Under the pieces are notes generated by a model. It worked only from the letters and a program-made list of their open reading frames with translations. It was not told where the DNA came from and did not search any database. The position numbers and the translations under genes are program-made. A DNA stretch of 64,000 bases from Cordilura impudica (taxonomy: Eukaryota > Arthropoda > Insecta > Diptera > Scathophagidae): NCBI GenBank assembly GCA_963682025.1, contig OY821519.1, positions 95,755,585 to 95,819,584 of the forward strand, read 5' to 3'. Below are positions 1 through 11,351 of this stretch, piece by piece; position 1 is the first letter of the stretch; every line of letters begins with the position of its first letter.

Positions 1-960
1 TGAAGAAGTCCGATTATTTTGTTTTAGTATTGCGGGTCCTTTTTTAATTTCTAAAGGAACAATACATACAGCAAATAAATGCTCAATTGTTCCAGTATCA
101 GAAACACTGAAACGTTGACGTTAAGTAGAGTGCCCAGTGCTACGATCACAGCCCCATTTAAATATTGCTTTTATCCAATCGTTATTATTGCCTACAGTCA
201 TGAGATCCTCCAAAGCTGTTGAAAAGCCTTGTATTATACGTTCAACAGTATGGTCTACGAGACTTTGCAAGCCAACCTTAGCTGAACGCTCAGTTACGTG
301 TATGTCACTGGGGTAACACTCCGTTTTAGTTCTAGCCAAAATATCGTAGCTTGGATAAATATTGCAGTTTCGTTCTTTGGCACCAGATTGCATTAGTTTG
401 CATGACCTTTTTGAGTATCCACCTTCAGTATAAATAGCTAAAGCTTCCTCAGGGGTATATGGAATGGGGGGTTTTTGATTCGGCGTTTACAGATTTAAGC
501 ATTTTTGGAGCTATTGCAGATTCTGAACATAACTTTGAAACAACCTGTGAATCGCTTCTTTTTCTAGCTTTGTAATGACTCACGCTCGCCTCTACCATTA
601 ACTCTTGGTTCGGTGTTTCATTGGCGAATGATGAAATTTTTTTTTTAGACTTGCTGATGCACTCTGAAAAAGGTTTCTCTCTACGGTAGGCAACGGCTGG
701 ATTAGGAAAAATAATGTCTTCATCCAACCACATCTTATTTCGAACAATGCCAAATCTCTGTGACTTTCTTTTCACTTCTGTACGAGTTTGCTTAAAAAAT
801 TTTCACAATTGTTTTTGAATTTAGTGGTACTGTTCTTCGCTATATTTCGAGCGATCAATGACATTCGGAAATACATGGTTTTCAACCATTAAAAATTTTT
901 TTGTTGGCACTGGTTCACTATGCCATATTAAAAAAAGGGTGCTTTTAAATTTTGCCATTG
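1..960 (-). pseudogene. Transib-family transposase, decayed, C-terminal part beyond left edge
   Basis: Minus-strand reading from about 958 gives M-A-K-F-K-S followed by frame-broken coding sequence. It aligns by eye with the intact Transib protein at 58438-60516: both share EEALA, then N-(I/M)-Y-P-(S/A)-Y, then LQSL-(V/L)-DHT, and finally F/Y-KWGCD. The last motif holds the first catalytic Asp of the Transib/RAG1 DDE triad; here it is near base 148 and is followed by R instead of G. A stop follows at 121-123, and the next homologous stretch (VCIVPLEIKK) resumes in another frame toward base 1. Sequence divergence from the right-hand copy is high, so this is a different Transib family rather than a second copy. 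The rest of the catalytic core lies outside the window. It is a transposase relic, not a functional gene. Confidence 0.7.
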
Positions 961-1314
961 TAACTTAAAAACAAAAAAATCAAAACTTAGCAAAAACTAG
1001 CAGCCTATTTTTGAACTTGACAACCTATATAAACAAACTACGAAAACAGTGATCCGAATCCCGTCGAATTCACTGTACTTCTATTCCACACAAAATTGGA
1101 TTTCATATCTAAAAACACTTCTTTTTTCAACTGTTAAGCACTAAAACATACAACCACAGATCACAAACCATTTGTTTTTATTTAATACATATCTTTTAAT
1201 TAAAATGAAATATGTGTTAAGTTTGAATGCTCACAGCTGTGCGAATATTAGGAACAAAACAAAAAAGAAAACTGAAAAAAATCCGTTTAGGTTTAAATTT
1301 TCAAAAAAAAAAAA
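961..1314. other. Unassigned AT-rich stretch
   Basis: Between the Transib start codon and the first M-family terminus. I see A/T runs and no coding or repeat signal that I can name. It should hold the 5' untranslated part and terminal inverted repeat of the Transib relic, but I could not identify a CACWATG-type end. Confidence 0.4.
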
Positions 1315-2729
1315 ACAAGTAAGAGTGTGAAATTCGGCTATGCCGAATCTTTGATACCCTCCACCTAGGCTTTCTTGCACTATTTGTAACAAATTTAGAT
1401 AAAATATTTGAAAATGAAAACAATTTGATCAATTTAATAATTTATTACAACAAATACTCTGAATTTTTAGCATTTACGTTTAACAATTTTAAAGTCAATA
1501 GAAGATAGTAAACAAAATATATTTTTAAATTTCGGATCTTTTTCAGAATACATGACCATGTCTTATATTTTAAAAGCACTAGCGTTAATCAGTTTTATTT
1601 TTTCGATCTTATTACATCAGTTTGTCATTCCATTTGTAACGCATCGATAAATGGTTTTGCGTCTATGTGTTTAATCCAAAAGATTTCTTACTTTTGTCGA
1701 ATTGTAGGGATTTTTTGAAAATTTTTTTTTAACAACTTAATATTATATACATTTCAATTTTAAACTTTAAAATTAAAAATATCTATCTTTTTCAAATCTG
1801 GTAATAACTCTATAATATGGAGATAGTAAATACGTGGCTTCTTTAATAAGAATGACAAGTAAAAAGCACTTTTGTGCAGTTTACTTGTTTTGTGCATTTT
1901 TTTTATACATACATAAGTACGCCATCTTTATGATCTCTTCGATTATATTAAGTAAGTTTGTAAATAAAAAGAATATTAAAATATAAATGTGAACATAATT
2001 GATTTTAGAAAAATGTCCGATTCGTTTTTCGATGATGCTGAAAACACATCAAAGAAATACAGAAAACAAAGGTTTTACTCAAGTTAGTTGAGAGACGAGA
2101 AGCTAATGGGATGGAACAGGTCAAAGATGACGACTTTAAATACAGATGCAAGGCTTGTGAAAAAATATTAAATTGCGATAAATCAGATCTAAGTATACAT
2201 GCTAATAATTAATGTCTTAAAAAAATATCTTTTAAAACCAACAACCAAAATTCTGTTTACGTTATAAGATCCCATTTGCAAGCCATTTTAATTAATTGTG
2301 TAAATTTTAAATGCACATCTAGCCATATAAAGGATGAATTATACAGAATAGTAAAAATATTTTTTTTATAATATCTGTTGGTTTTTTATGTTGTTTTTAT
2401 GTAATTCTAATGATATTCTTATCTTATTTTTTATGATATTTTTTTCGTTTTTATGTTATTTTTGCATTATTGAAATTGAAAATTAACAAATTAGAAATAA
2501 TTTTTTTTTTTTTAAATTGAAAAAAGTAGTGTAGGGAAAAATGTAGAGAGAAAAAAAGTGGGTGTAGGGAAAACAAGGGATTGTTTTTCATTAGCGTAGA
2601 GATTTCTGTAAAAATCTCCCGGCATCACTGGTACCTATTAAAAAACAATGTAAGATTTCACAAAACAATGCGACGTATATCTGCTTTGTTCAAAAGCTTT
2701 CATAAGACTAAATGAAATTGTTACTTATG

Positions 2730-3313
2730 CATGAAACACACAGACGACAGAGACTACACAAACACACGGATACAAATGCTGCTGGCTGCAATTGTAGTCG
2801 TGTAGTCAACTACTTAATTTTTTTGAAAACGACAGCAACATATAACAACAATATAAACAGCTGTTTTTATACAAAATCATTTTTATTTCAGTAGTGCCAA
2901 TTATATATTTTATTTTTTACTTTATTAAAATAGAAAAACATGTATGATTCTATATAAAATTGTCTTAAATATATTACTTATTTATAATATAATATAATAA
3001 TAACGTAAAAATAAATAAATAAATTTACTTATTAATAGAATTATTATAGCATTTCATTTTGCGATTAATTTTTTCACCAAAATAAAATATATCATAGCAC
3101 TAATATCTTTTACATATTTTGTTATATTGTCAACACTATTTTTATTTTGTAGCCAACAAAAATAGAAATTAGCCTAAGTTGACTACAGCAGCAAAAGTGG
3201 TCATGTAGTCGTGTAGCTGTGTCGGTGTCAAAATAATCGTTTTCATATAAACGTGTGTATTTTATTTTTGACAGGCTGTAGTCGTGTAGCCGCTGTCGTC
3301 TATGTGTTTCATG
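2730..3313. mobile_element. 584-bp inverted-repeat (MITE-like) element
   Basis: The left end reads CATGAAACACACAGACGAC and the right end is its near-perfect reverse complement (GTCGTCTATGTGTTTCATG). The similarity extends inward through CTACACGACTACA-type sequence. Internal GTAGTCGTGTAG motifs are repeated in both orientations. No convincing target-site duplication is visible directly at the ends and there is no coding capacity. Confidence 0.65.
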
Positions 3314-3954
3314 AGAGAGTTCGGCTTACTGGTACCATTATGTATATGTGTGTGTAAACAAAAATATACGATATCCCAGTAATCATTTCGAAGATTGTTT
3401 TAACAAAAATCATCTTACTGTGTCTTCTTCGAGCACTTTTGATGATTAAAAACTGATTAATCACATGCGGTATTAGAAAAAGACTAAGAAATGATTTTGC
3501 TTCCGCTTAAAAAGTGATTTATAGAAAAATGACATTAAATATGACTCAAAACTAAGTCGAAATTAATCAGAAAATTGGATAAAAAAGGTTCTCAAGAAGA
3601 GTCGGGGGTAAGGTAATATTTCCTCTCAACAAAAGAATATTTTGTGATCAGCAAAAGAGCGCATTTATGACTGTTTTAATAGCACAGAGGAGTCAAAAAA
3701 GACTCCACATGATCACTTATTGCATAAAATGTTTACTGGGATTTTATTCACTATCTGTAGAAACAGTTAAGAAAAACAAATCTGCACACAATTTCAATTC
3801 TATTTCGTTTACAATGATACGATCACTTTGTTTACTAGCTAGTAGTAAAATAAGAAAATAGTATTATAATACAGCGTAATGATGAATTGTACTTCTCAAT
3901 TAGTTTATTTTTAATGTGCCATAAGAAGTTCGGTTTGTGCTAAGAAATGAATGA

Positions 3955-4249
3955 AGGCCTAGTTAGCCACACGTAACCTTAACCAAACGTGTCAGCTGTT
4001 TGTTTCTGTTACATGAAAAAGCATTTAGAGCAGTTACCGAACTCAACTGTCACGTAACCGGAACGTCCCAATCTGTTGAAAACAGATTATTGCTACGTTT
4101 GTACGTGACATTTGTGAACAGCTGATAAAGTTTGGTTAATTTTACTCAGCAACTTGCTGCTTCGTTTTTTACGTTCCATAATTGCACCAAATGCCAACGT
4201 TACATTTACGGTACAGATACATTTTAACAACGTGTGGCTAACTAGGCCG
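3955..4249. mobile_element. Harbinger-like MITE, copy 1 (AGGCCTAGTTA ends)
   Basis: The ends are AGGCCTAGTTAGCCACACGT and its inverse (one terminal mismatch), flanked by the 3-bp direct repeat TGA at 3952-3954 and 4250-4252. A second copy at 18653-18920 has the same ends and a TTA duplication. Three-base target duplications and AGGCC-type termini fit PIF/Harbinger elements. It is 295 bp with no ORF. It inserted into the tandem U1-derived sequence, exactly at the TGA that begins the unit. Confidence 0.7.
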
Positions 4250-4380
4250 TGAATATATGCTTCCCAGGGCGAAGCTTAATCATTGCACTTTGATTGAGTT
4301 GAGCCCGCGACTATTCCTGATGTGGATAGCTCGTGCCTACAATTTTTGGTAGTTGGGAATGGCGTTTGTGCAAAGGGAAG
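4250..4380 (+). pseudogene. U1 snRNA (pseudogene): U1 snRNA-derived pseudogene, unit 1
   Basis: Recognised from U1 landmarks in order: CCAGGGCGAAGCTTAATC (stem-loop II 3' side), ATTGCAC, GACTATTCCTGATGTGGATAG with CTCGTG (stem-loop III), the Sm-site-like AATTTTTGG at 4341-4349, then GGGAATGGCG of stem-loop IV. The 5' splice-site recognition sequence of real U1 (ATACTTACCTG) is absent: the unit starts at about U1 nucleotide 30. A functional U1 is therefore not possible. The Sm site is intact in this unit. Confidence 0.8.
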
Positions 4381-4512
4381 CATGAACACATGTTTTCCAG
4401 GGCAAGGCTTAATCATTGCACTTTGATTGAGCTGAGCTCCGCGATTATTTCTAATGCGGAATAACTCGTGCATTAAATTCTCGGTAGTCCGGGAATGGCG
4501 TTTGCCTGCGCC
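4381..4512 (+). pseudogene. U1 snRNA (pseudogene): U1 snRNA-derived pseudogene, unit 2
   Basis: Tandem copy 133 bases downstream of unit 1, with the same order of landmarks: ATTGCACTTTGATTGAG, GCGATTATTTCTAATGCGG, AACTCGTG, then GTCCGGGAATGGCGTTTGC. The Sm site is damaged (AATTCTCGG). The U1 3' end of unit 1 runs straight into the truncated U1 start of unit 2. This is an odd junction, pointing to tandem duplication of an already truncated copy rather than independent retrotransposition. Confidence 0.78.
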
Positions 4513-5815
4513 AAACATTAAATAATAAATTTTAAAAATGTATTATAATTAAATATTATTGACATCTATATTATATTATTATCTGAGAAAAAAATTTTTT
4601 TTTCAACACCAATTTTTAACAGGGTAGAATTTTATGGTTTCAATACTACTTTTGAATGCAAGTATTTACTAAAAGTAGAACCCTTAAAATCATACTATTT
4701 TTTGCAACCCTAAAAATTGCAGTATTTTGTATAAATAAAATAATTTATATTTATATTATTTTTAATTTGCGCTTATTATCGATATACATATACAGAATAT
4801 ATGAATGTTATTTATAGTATTTTGATATTTGCAACAGTAGTATGTATCAATTAGTAATATTTTGTGATCTTATAAAAATCGCAGAATATTGATATTAATT
4901 TTATATAGTTTCTTTTATTAACTAACTAACTTAAATATTACACCATAAAATGTTGATATTGGTGAATTTTTATATTATTACCACAACGACCATAAAAACA
5001 ACAAGTACAGCTGTGACAAAATACAAAATTTAGAATAACAATATAGGAAAAAATCATATTTTTTTACCTTTTCAGTGATTTCTCGGCACCTATGAACCCT
5101 ATTGTCACGATTTAAAAACAGAAACCTTCTCATGATGTTGGTGTATCATTCTCACTAACAATAAGCGCCCTAGCTGTCCTATTGAGAACGTTATCGTGAC
5201 AAGAACAACATAGTCAAATCATATTTTTTCAAGACTTTTTTTACTCCATCGTTCAATTCTCGGGACCAGATAAACCGATTTGGACGATTTTAAATAGAAA
5301 ACTTTTCAGGATGTTAATGAAACATTTTTTATACCAACGAGCAACCTCGTTGAAGCCGTCATCGTGATTTCCACAGACGGACTGACGGCCAGACGGACAG
5401 CCGGACAGACGGACATCGCTATATCAACTCCGCTTATTATAAGGATCACAAATATATACATTTTATGGGGCCAGATTTTTTTTCTAATTATTACAAACGG
5501 AATGACAAACTTATATATACCCTCTGCACACTGTCGATTCTGAATTTTAAAATTTCGCTAAAGTGCCGCTAGATTAGGTATTTCGGCCACTGTGCGCTCG
5601 TAGGTTCAAACCCTAAATGGAAAAATATCGTATAGAAACAATCTAATCAATTATAACACAATAATTATTACAATGTTTAATACAATCACTGATAAAGTCT
5701 GAAATGCCAGAAAATTGTCTGTTAAGAATACAGAGTAGTTATGTATTTTTGAAGTATATGCTTTCTTTTTCTCTATCACGCACTATTAAAAGCAAAATCA
5801 AAATTTGCATTTGAA

Positions 5816-6335
5816 TCTATAATATTCATAGGCAAGTCGATTTTAGTTACCAACCGATTTTGATAAAAAGTATACCATTTGAAAGGTATTTCGTTGCAGA
5901 TATGCACCATCTTTAGAGCTGTGTACCATCTAATAATCATCTAAAATTGCTATTAACACTTACATAAAACACATACAAATATACAATGCTGTGTGTGTGT
6001 TTATTAAATTTGTTAATGTGTTTCCAAAAATTGTATATCAAAAGGCCTGTGTTAAATTGTGAATTGGCTAACATTGATTAGCATACCTTTAGGCGCTTAT
6101 AGAATTATTTATTAACAAACCAGTTTATATATCTTCTGTGTGTTCAACAAATATTTGTAATGAAATTTAGTGAATCTTATTAAAAATTCAAAATTTAATG
6201 AATGTTATTTAATTATGCATAAATTTTTTTTTACATAAATAATATAGATTAAAAAAACATTAAAGGGAAACATTTAATCAAAAAATCTAATTTCCTAGAA
6301 TTTTCACTCGAATTTCGAGTGCTGGGCTCTGTTAG
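5816..6335 (+). mobile_element. Non-autonomous Helitron-like element H1
   Basis: Starts TCTATAATATTCATAGG preceded by A. It ends with the hairpin ACTCGAATTTCGAGT, a 12-nt spacer and TTAG, followed by T. This is the Helitron signature (5' TC, 3' hairpin plus CTRR, insertion between A and T). Copies H2, H3 and H4 share both ends. There is no Rep/helicase ORF. Confidence 0.7.
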
Positions 6336-6801
6336 TTATGGTTTTAATTGCAATCAGAAAAAATTACGTTAAATCTAACATAGTAAAATTTTTTTTTTTT
6401 TTGTTCAATAATTTTTCATATATATATATATATCGACCTTCTTCTGAATTTAAGTTTCTGTGTTTTAGAATTCTCTAATTAGGCTTTTAAGGTCATGTAC
6501 TTTTCAATTTTAAATAAAAAACATTTATTTAATTTTCATCATCCAACGTTTCGCTGGTATTTTTCCAGCCTCTTCAGGGACTATATTTTATTAAATAAAT
6601 AATTTTTCGTCAAATTTTGCAGTTAATTTTCAAAAATAATTGTTTTACACAGTACATATAACACGACATAAAACACATATTTAATTTAAAAAACAATTGC
6701 AAATAAAAATTAAAAATATCACAGTTAAATTTATTCTAACGCTACGTATCCAATTTTTTATTTAATTATTTTTTTTTTAATTGTCTGCAGCTTAGAACAT
6801 A
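6336..6801. other. Upstream region of the receptor gene
   Basis: AT-rich, including a TA dinucleotide run at about 6418-6433 and the ribozyme-like motif listed separately. It should contain the receptor's promoter and 5' leader, but I see no element convincing enough to call. Confidence 0.4.
6543..6580 (-). other. Hammerhead-core-like motif typical of Penelope-like retroelements
   Basis: On the minus strand: CTGAAGA, a stem GCTGG-AAAAATA-CCAGC, then GAAACGTTGG. CUGANGA, helix II and GAAA are the conserved core strands of hammerhead ribozymes, and this pairing with GAAACGTTGG is characteristic of Penelope-like element ends. The 5' cleavage-side strand (ACGTC-type) is not visible nearby, so it is a remnant. 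Confidence 0.4.
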
Positions 6802-8744
6802 ATGAATTTAAAATTCATATTGGGAGTTTCCATACTACTAATTGGCCTGGAAAGTTACTCCGCAACAGATGTCGCCAATTGTAACTTTGAAGACACAGTA
6901 AACTTAACAAGTGCCACAAAACTTGAAAATGGTTCCTATATATATGAAAATATATTGATAACACCTGACTTAATTGGTGAATATGACTATGAAGAGATAT
7001 TCGATGGCAAACGTATAACAGTTGAATCCCATCTAAGGGGTTGCGTATGCCGCGATAGAAATTGCATAAAGTTTTGTTGCCATCCTACCAAAGAACTGAT
7101 AGCGAATCATACACGGCAATGTTCACAAGCTGAATTGACGGAGGAGTTGAGCTATGATCCATACATAGATGTGACGTATAATAATGGTTCCGTATTGAGG
7201 ACACATGCCACAAAAGGATTTGTGGTAATACAGGGTATACCTTGTGAGGGTTCCTATCCGTTGCTACCCGAAGATGACGAGGATGATAAATGGAATTTAT
7301 TTGAAAATGGTACACTTTATCGATATTTCGATAAATCGTTTATAAGTAAAAGAGACTATTGTTTTGAACCAAGTGAAAAGCAGGATGGTTCCTATATCTT
7401 AAATCCCATCAATTGTCCTATAATGAATGAACAGCCCTTGTCAAGTCGTATTAATAATATAGGTAAATACATAATTTCATGCTTAAAATAATGCAATGCA
7501 ATTTTTACTGAAATTCATAAATCTTTATTAGCCATGGCCATATCAGTACCATTTATTGTATTGACTATATTTGTATATCTGTTTATACCGGAACTTCGTA
7601 ATCTTCATGGTAAATGTCTTATATCATATTTAACTTCCTTGGCTGTTGGTTATACCATACTTAGCACGATTACACTGTCCGAAGTGGTTTTTGCCAACTT
7701 TATTTGCAATTGTTTGGGTAAGTCCATGTTTTCAAAAGAAATGGTTACAATAATAAACTGTTAATTATATTTTAGGTTATGTTGGCTATTTTGCCTTTAT
7801 GTCTGCTTTCTTTTGGCTGAGTGTCATCAGTTTTGATTTATGGCAAAATTTCCGCATAACGGGTCCCATCAGAATTGGTCAGAGGAAACGATTTCTAATG
7901 TATTCGGCCTATGCCTGGGGTGTGCCACTCTGCCTGACATTTATCGTTATGATTATACAAAATTCAAATATTAGCTATGCCTATAAGCCTGGTATTGGTG
8001 ATGATTATTGCTGGCTGAAAAGTAAGTTGGTTTTATTCATAACTTTAATTGATTACAATAATAATTATCGATTTTAGCCAACGATTGGTCTGCTATGATT
8101 TACTTTTTTGGCATTAATCTTGTCATCATACTTTTGGATACCGTGTTCTTTATAATGACCACTCACAAGATCGTTATTATACAAAGGGAAATCCAAAAAG
8201 TCTCACAGAATGATAACGGCAATGAAAAAAGTCATAATCTACGTTTACACAAAAATAAGTAAGTCGTCCTTCACTGTAGAAAAGAAGTAATGAAAAAAAA
8301 TCCATTTTATCCTATTTTGCAGTGTTGGCCTATTTCTGCGTTTATTGCTTATAATGGGCATATCTTGGCTTTTGGATATATTTTCTTATATCGAAATGCA
8401 ATTACATCCCGACACCACCAATCCCTTGTATTACATAACCGATTTCATGAATGCCATGACCGGGCTCTTGATTTTTATTTGTTTCGTATTGAAACGAAAA
8501 GTATTGAAGCTAATGAAAAGAAGGTATGTATGGCATGCGAAATGTATTGTTGTAAAAATTTCTCTTTATGTATTTTTAACTTTGCTTTAACTTAAAAAAA
8601 AAAAAAATAACAAAAAAATATCAAACGAAACATAGATTCTTGGGTAAAGAAGACCCTTCTGATAACACAGAATCTGATTATACTGACGATGAAATTGCTT
8701 TAGAAGATCGTGATAAAAATGACGCTCTACAATTTGTTAACTAG
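6802..8744 (+). CDS. Methuselah-like G protein-coupled receptor, six exons
   Basis: Exons 6802-7462, 7532-7717, 7776-8021, 8078-8258, 8323-8523 and 8636-8744, all with GT-AG introns of 56-112 bases and compatible phases, give 527 residues. The start codon is followed by a signal peptide (residues 1 to about 21). The Methuselah ectodomain follows, with [31 protein letters not shown] and the Cys-rich [15 protein letters not shown]. Seven membrane segments then follow: TM1 [11 protein letters not shown], directly followed by the family motif [13 protein letters not shown]2 [10 protein letters not shown]3 [20 protein letters not shown]4 [12 protein letters not shown]5 [17 protein letters not shown]6 [18 protein letters not shown]7 [17 protein letters not shown]. 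The tail is short and acidic and ends LQFVN. Length and architecture match secretin-like Methuselah receptors (cell-surface, peptide-responsive; stress and lifespan in Drosophila). No frameshift is present, so it is probably functional. Which Methuselah-like paralogue it is cannot be decided here. Confidence 0.92.
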
Positions 8745-8951
8745 GTAAAAGATTGATATATTTCCAAAAAAAAAACACAAAGAAAAAACATAACAAAAAT
8801 AATGGCAAATTGCATGTTTTAAATTGGTGTTGGTTAGTTTTTTTTTCTCAGTTGGTTGTTGTGATATTAATTTTTTGTTGTTTGCGATTTTGTTTTCTAA
8901 GCACTCTAAAAACATTGCTAAACTTTTGTTTTGTTGTTAACTAACTTTAAT

Positions 8952-8957
8952 ATTAAA
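8952..8957 (+). terminator. Candidate polyadenylation signal of the receptor gene
   Basis: ATTAAA, the common variant hexamer, 207 bases after the stop codon and followed by a T-rich stretch. No canonical AATAAA is seen between the stop and this site. Confidence 0.4.
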
Positions 8958-9345
8958 GCTTGTATTTTCTTTTTAACACTAAACACCCGTTTCGTCACGT
9001 TGTCCGTTCGAACTAACACTAAGGTTACATTTTAGTTTTAAAGTTTAAATTATAAAATCAAAAATAATTATCTGTGTGCCACTTTGTGTTGGTCTTAAGG
9101 TGTCTCCTAAAGTGACAAGATACAGATTGCGGATATAAATTTATGAAAAAATATAATATAAATTGAGGTTCGAACTTGGGATATATGTACATATATTTTA
9201 ATTCCCTTCCCTGAAACATCAGAGTGCCTCTCAAACTAAGGCCGGTACTCTTGAGAAGTGATTTATCTTCAGAGAAAAATTTAGAAAAAACTTTATGATT
9301 CATAACTTAATTTTTTGCATAGAATCGATTCCAGTGACCTTGAAA
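8958..9345. other. Intergenic DNA after the receptor
   Basis: No coding or repeat signal that I can support. It ends at the CAAGG terminus of the large foldback element. Confidence 0.4.
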
Positions 9346-9596
9346 CAAGGTTCAGAAAATACACACACGAAACACACAATGTTGTGTTCTAAAGCAGCCA
9401 ACACATATCTTTATTTTCATATCAATTATGTGCGTTTCTAAATTTTCTACGGTGCCCAACACAATCATGACTGTGTTCGTTTTAATATTTCGTTATTTAC
9501 ACGAACATTTTTGTATCACGTATTTTTTGTTTCGATCACACATAAACCACACATATAAGAGTGTTGCTTTATTTGAAGTTCGTGTTCTGGTATGTG

Positions 9597-9910
9597 TACT
9601 GAAAAAAAAAAAAAAACAGAACATGTACAATAAACAGGTTCGAGATCAGTTATATTTTAAGTCGTGTTCTGGCTCGTGTACTAAGAAAAAACAGAACATG
9701 TACAATAAACAGGTTCGAGTTCAGTTATATTTCAAGTCGCGTTCTGGCTCGTGTACTAAGAAAAAATAGAACATGTACAATAAACAGGTTCGAGTTCAGT
9801 TATATTTTAAGTCATATTCTGGCTCGTGTACTAAAAAAAAAATAGAACATGTACAATAAACAGGTTCGAGTTCAGTTATATTTTAAATTCGTGTTCTGGC
9901 TCGTGTACTG
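9597..9910 (+). repeat. About four tandem 72-bp units in the left foldback arm
   Basis: The unit runs from TCGTGTTCTGGCTCGTGTAC through an A-run and GAACATGTACAATAAACAGG to GTTCAGTTATATTTTAAG. There are four copies here, and two or three in inverse orientation at 12560-12760. Unit number differs between the arms, as expected for unequal exchange or slippage. Confidence 0.75.
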
Positions 9911-10391
9911 CGAAAAATTGAAACATCAATTCGCTATCTGATACACCCCGATAAAAACGACGACAATTGTTTCAACCAAATTTATTAAAATTTTATTGAC
10001 CCTTTTTTATGACTTACGTTGCAAATTGTTTACAATTGTTTTTATTGACTGGTTTTTATTTTAATAAAAGATGGTAATAAAATACTTAAGACACAAAAAC
10101 TGCATTCTGCACTTAAATCTTTCTTGCAGGTTTCAATCAGACATGTAAATTTTTTCGTTTCGCTATTAAAAGTTGCGTATTTTTTATAGCAAAACTTATT
10201 TCTGTTATTGCTTTCCAATTTTTTTAATTTTCACAAAATATTTGCAATTTACACAATAACACAGTACACTTATAGATCACGATCTAATGAAAACTGAACC
10301 ACTTTTAATGAATAAATGACGCACGCACTCGCTATTTATTGCAAAATCAATTGCGTGAAATTGTAACACTTGCAAGCAATTGTAACGTAAG

Positions 10392-11185
10392 CAAGGTTCA
10401 GAAAATACACACATGAAACACACAATGTTCTGTTCAAAAGCAGCCAACAGATATCTTTATTTTCATATCAATTATGTGCGTTTCTAAATTTTCTACGGTG
10501 CCTAACACAACCATGACTGTGTTAGTTTTAATATTTCATTATTTACACGAACATTTTTGTATCACATACTTTTAGTTTCAATCACACATAAAGCACACAT
10601 TTTTGAGTGTTGCTTTATTTGAAGTTCATGTTCTGCTACGTGTAGTGAAAAAAAACACAGAACATGGACAATAAACAGGTTCGAGTTCAGTTATGTTTTA
10701 AGTCGTGTTGTAGTAGTAGTAAGAAAAAACACAACATGTACAATAAACAGGTTCGAGTTCAGTTATATTTTAAACACGACTTAAAATATAACTGAACTCG
10801 AACCTGTTTATTGTACATGTTGTGTTTTTTCTTACTACACGAGCCACAACACGACTTAAAATATAACTGAACTCGAACCTGTTTATTGTACATGTTCTGT
10901 GTTTTTTTTCACTACACGTAGCAGAACATGAACTTCAAATAAAGCAACACTCAAAAATGTGTGCTTTATGTGTGATTGAAACAAAAAGTATGTGATACAA
11001 AAATGTTCGTGTAAATAACGAAATATTAAAACGAACACAGTCATGGTTGTGTTGGGCACCATAGAAAATTTAGAAACGCACATAATTGATATGAAAATAA
11101 AAATATTTGTGTGTTGGTCTAAGTTATGTTTGTTTACATATATGTACGAGTTTTTTATTCAGTGTGTGTTTTTTTCTGAACTCTG
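10392..11185. mobile_element. Inner hAT-like foldback element, 794 bp, 8-bp TSD
   Basis: A near-perfect inverted repeat folded at about 10774, made of the same sequence as the outer element's arms. It is flanked by AACGTAAG at 10384-10391 and 11186-11193, an 8-bp duplication as in hAT elements. The right terminus reads CAGAGTTCAGAAAA inward, matching the hAT CAGNG rule. It is inserted within the interior of the outer foldback, in a subrepeat that also contains AACGTAAG. Confidence 0.75.
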
Positions 11186-11351
11186 AACGTAAGTCATAAA
11201 AAATGGACAATAAAATATGAAAATATTTTTTTGGGTTTTTTTTATTGACACTCATTGCGTTTTTACGCATAACATCACAAAAAATCATTGAGAAAAGGAT
11301 TGTGCATTGACACTAATTGGTTCGCAAATTAAGGGTGGGTGATTGTGTTTT

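Larger units (their letters stand above)
1315..5533. mobile_element. Family M repeat, copy M1 (mosaic, with nested insertions)
   Basis: Begins with ACAAGTAAGA, then a hairpin (ATTCGGC-TAT-GCCGAAT), then GATACCCTCCACCT. These are the same terminal features as M2 (33652) and M3 (36878). The other end (4960-5530) matches the last 550 bases of M2 and M3, including the block with CAGACGGACATCGC and ATATCAACTCCG. The interior differs from M2 and M3, and three other insertions lie inside it (2730-3313, 3955-4249 and the U1-derived units). It carries no transposase. The final GGTATAA hairpin seen in M3 is missing, so the right end is truncated. Confidence 0.6.

Noticed and set aside
2627..3336. ACTGGTACC at 2627-2635 and 3328-3336 as a 9-bp target duplication
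   Set aside because: The sequences just inside are not inverted repeats, and the obvious TIR element between them (2730-3313) ends elsewhere.
5570..5625. B-box-like GGTTCAAACCC preceded by a possible tRNA arm
   Set aside because: The T-arm fits, but I could not build an acceptor stem, D-arm or anticodon arm; at best a tRNA-derived SINE remnant.
9428..9769. 113-codon ORF with internal protein repeats
   Set aside because: It is read through the tandem units of the foldback arm; the same units read in other frames elsewhere without conservation.
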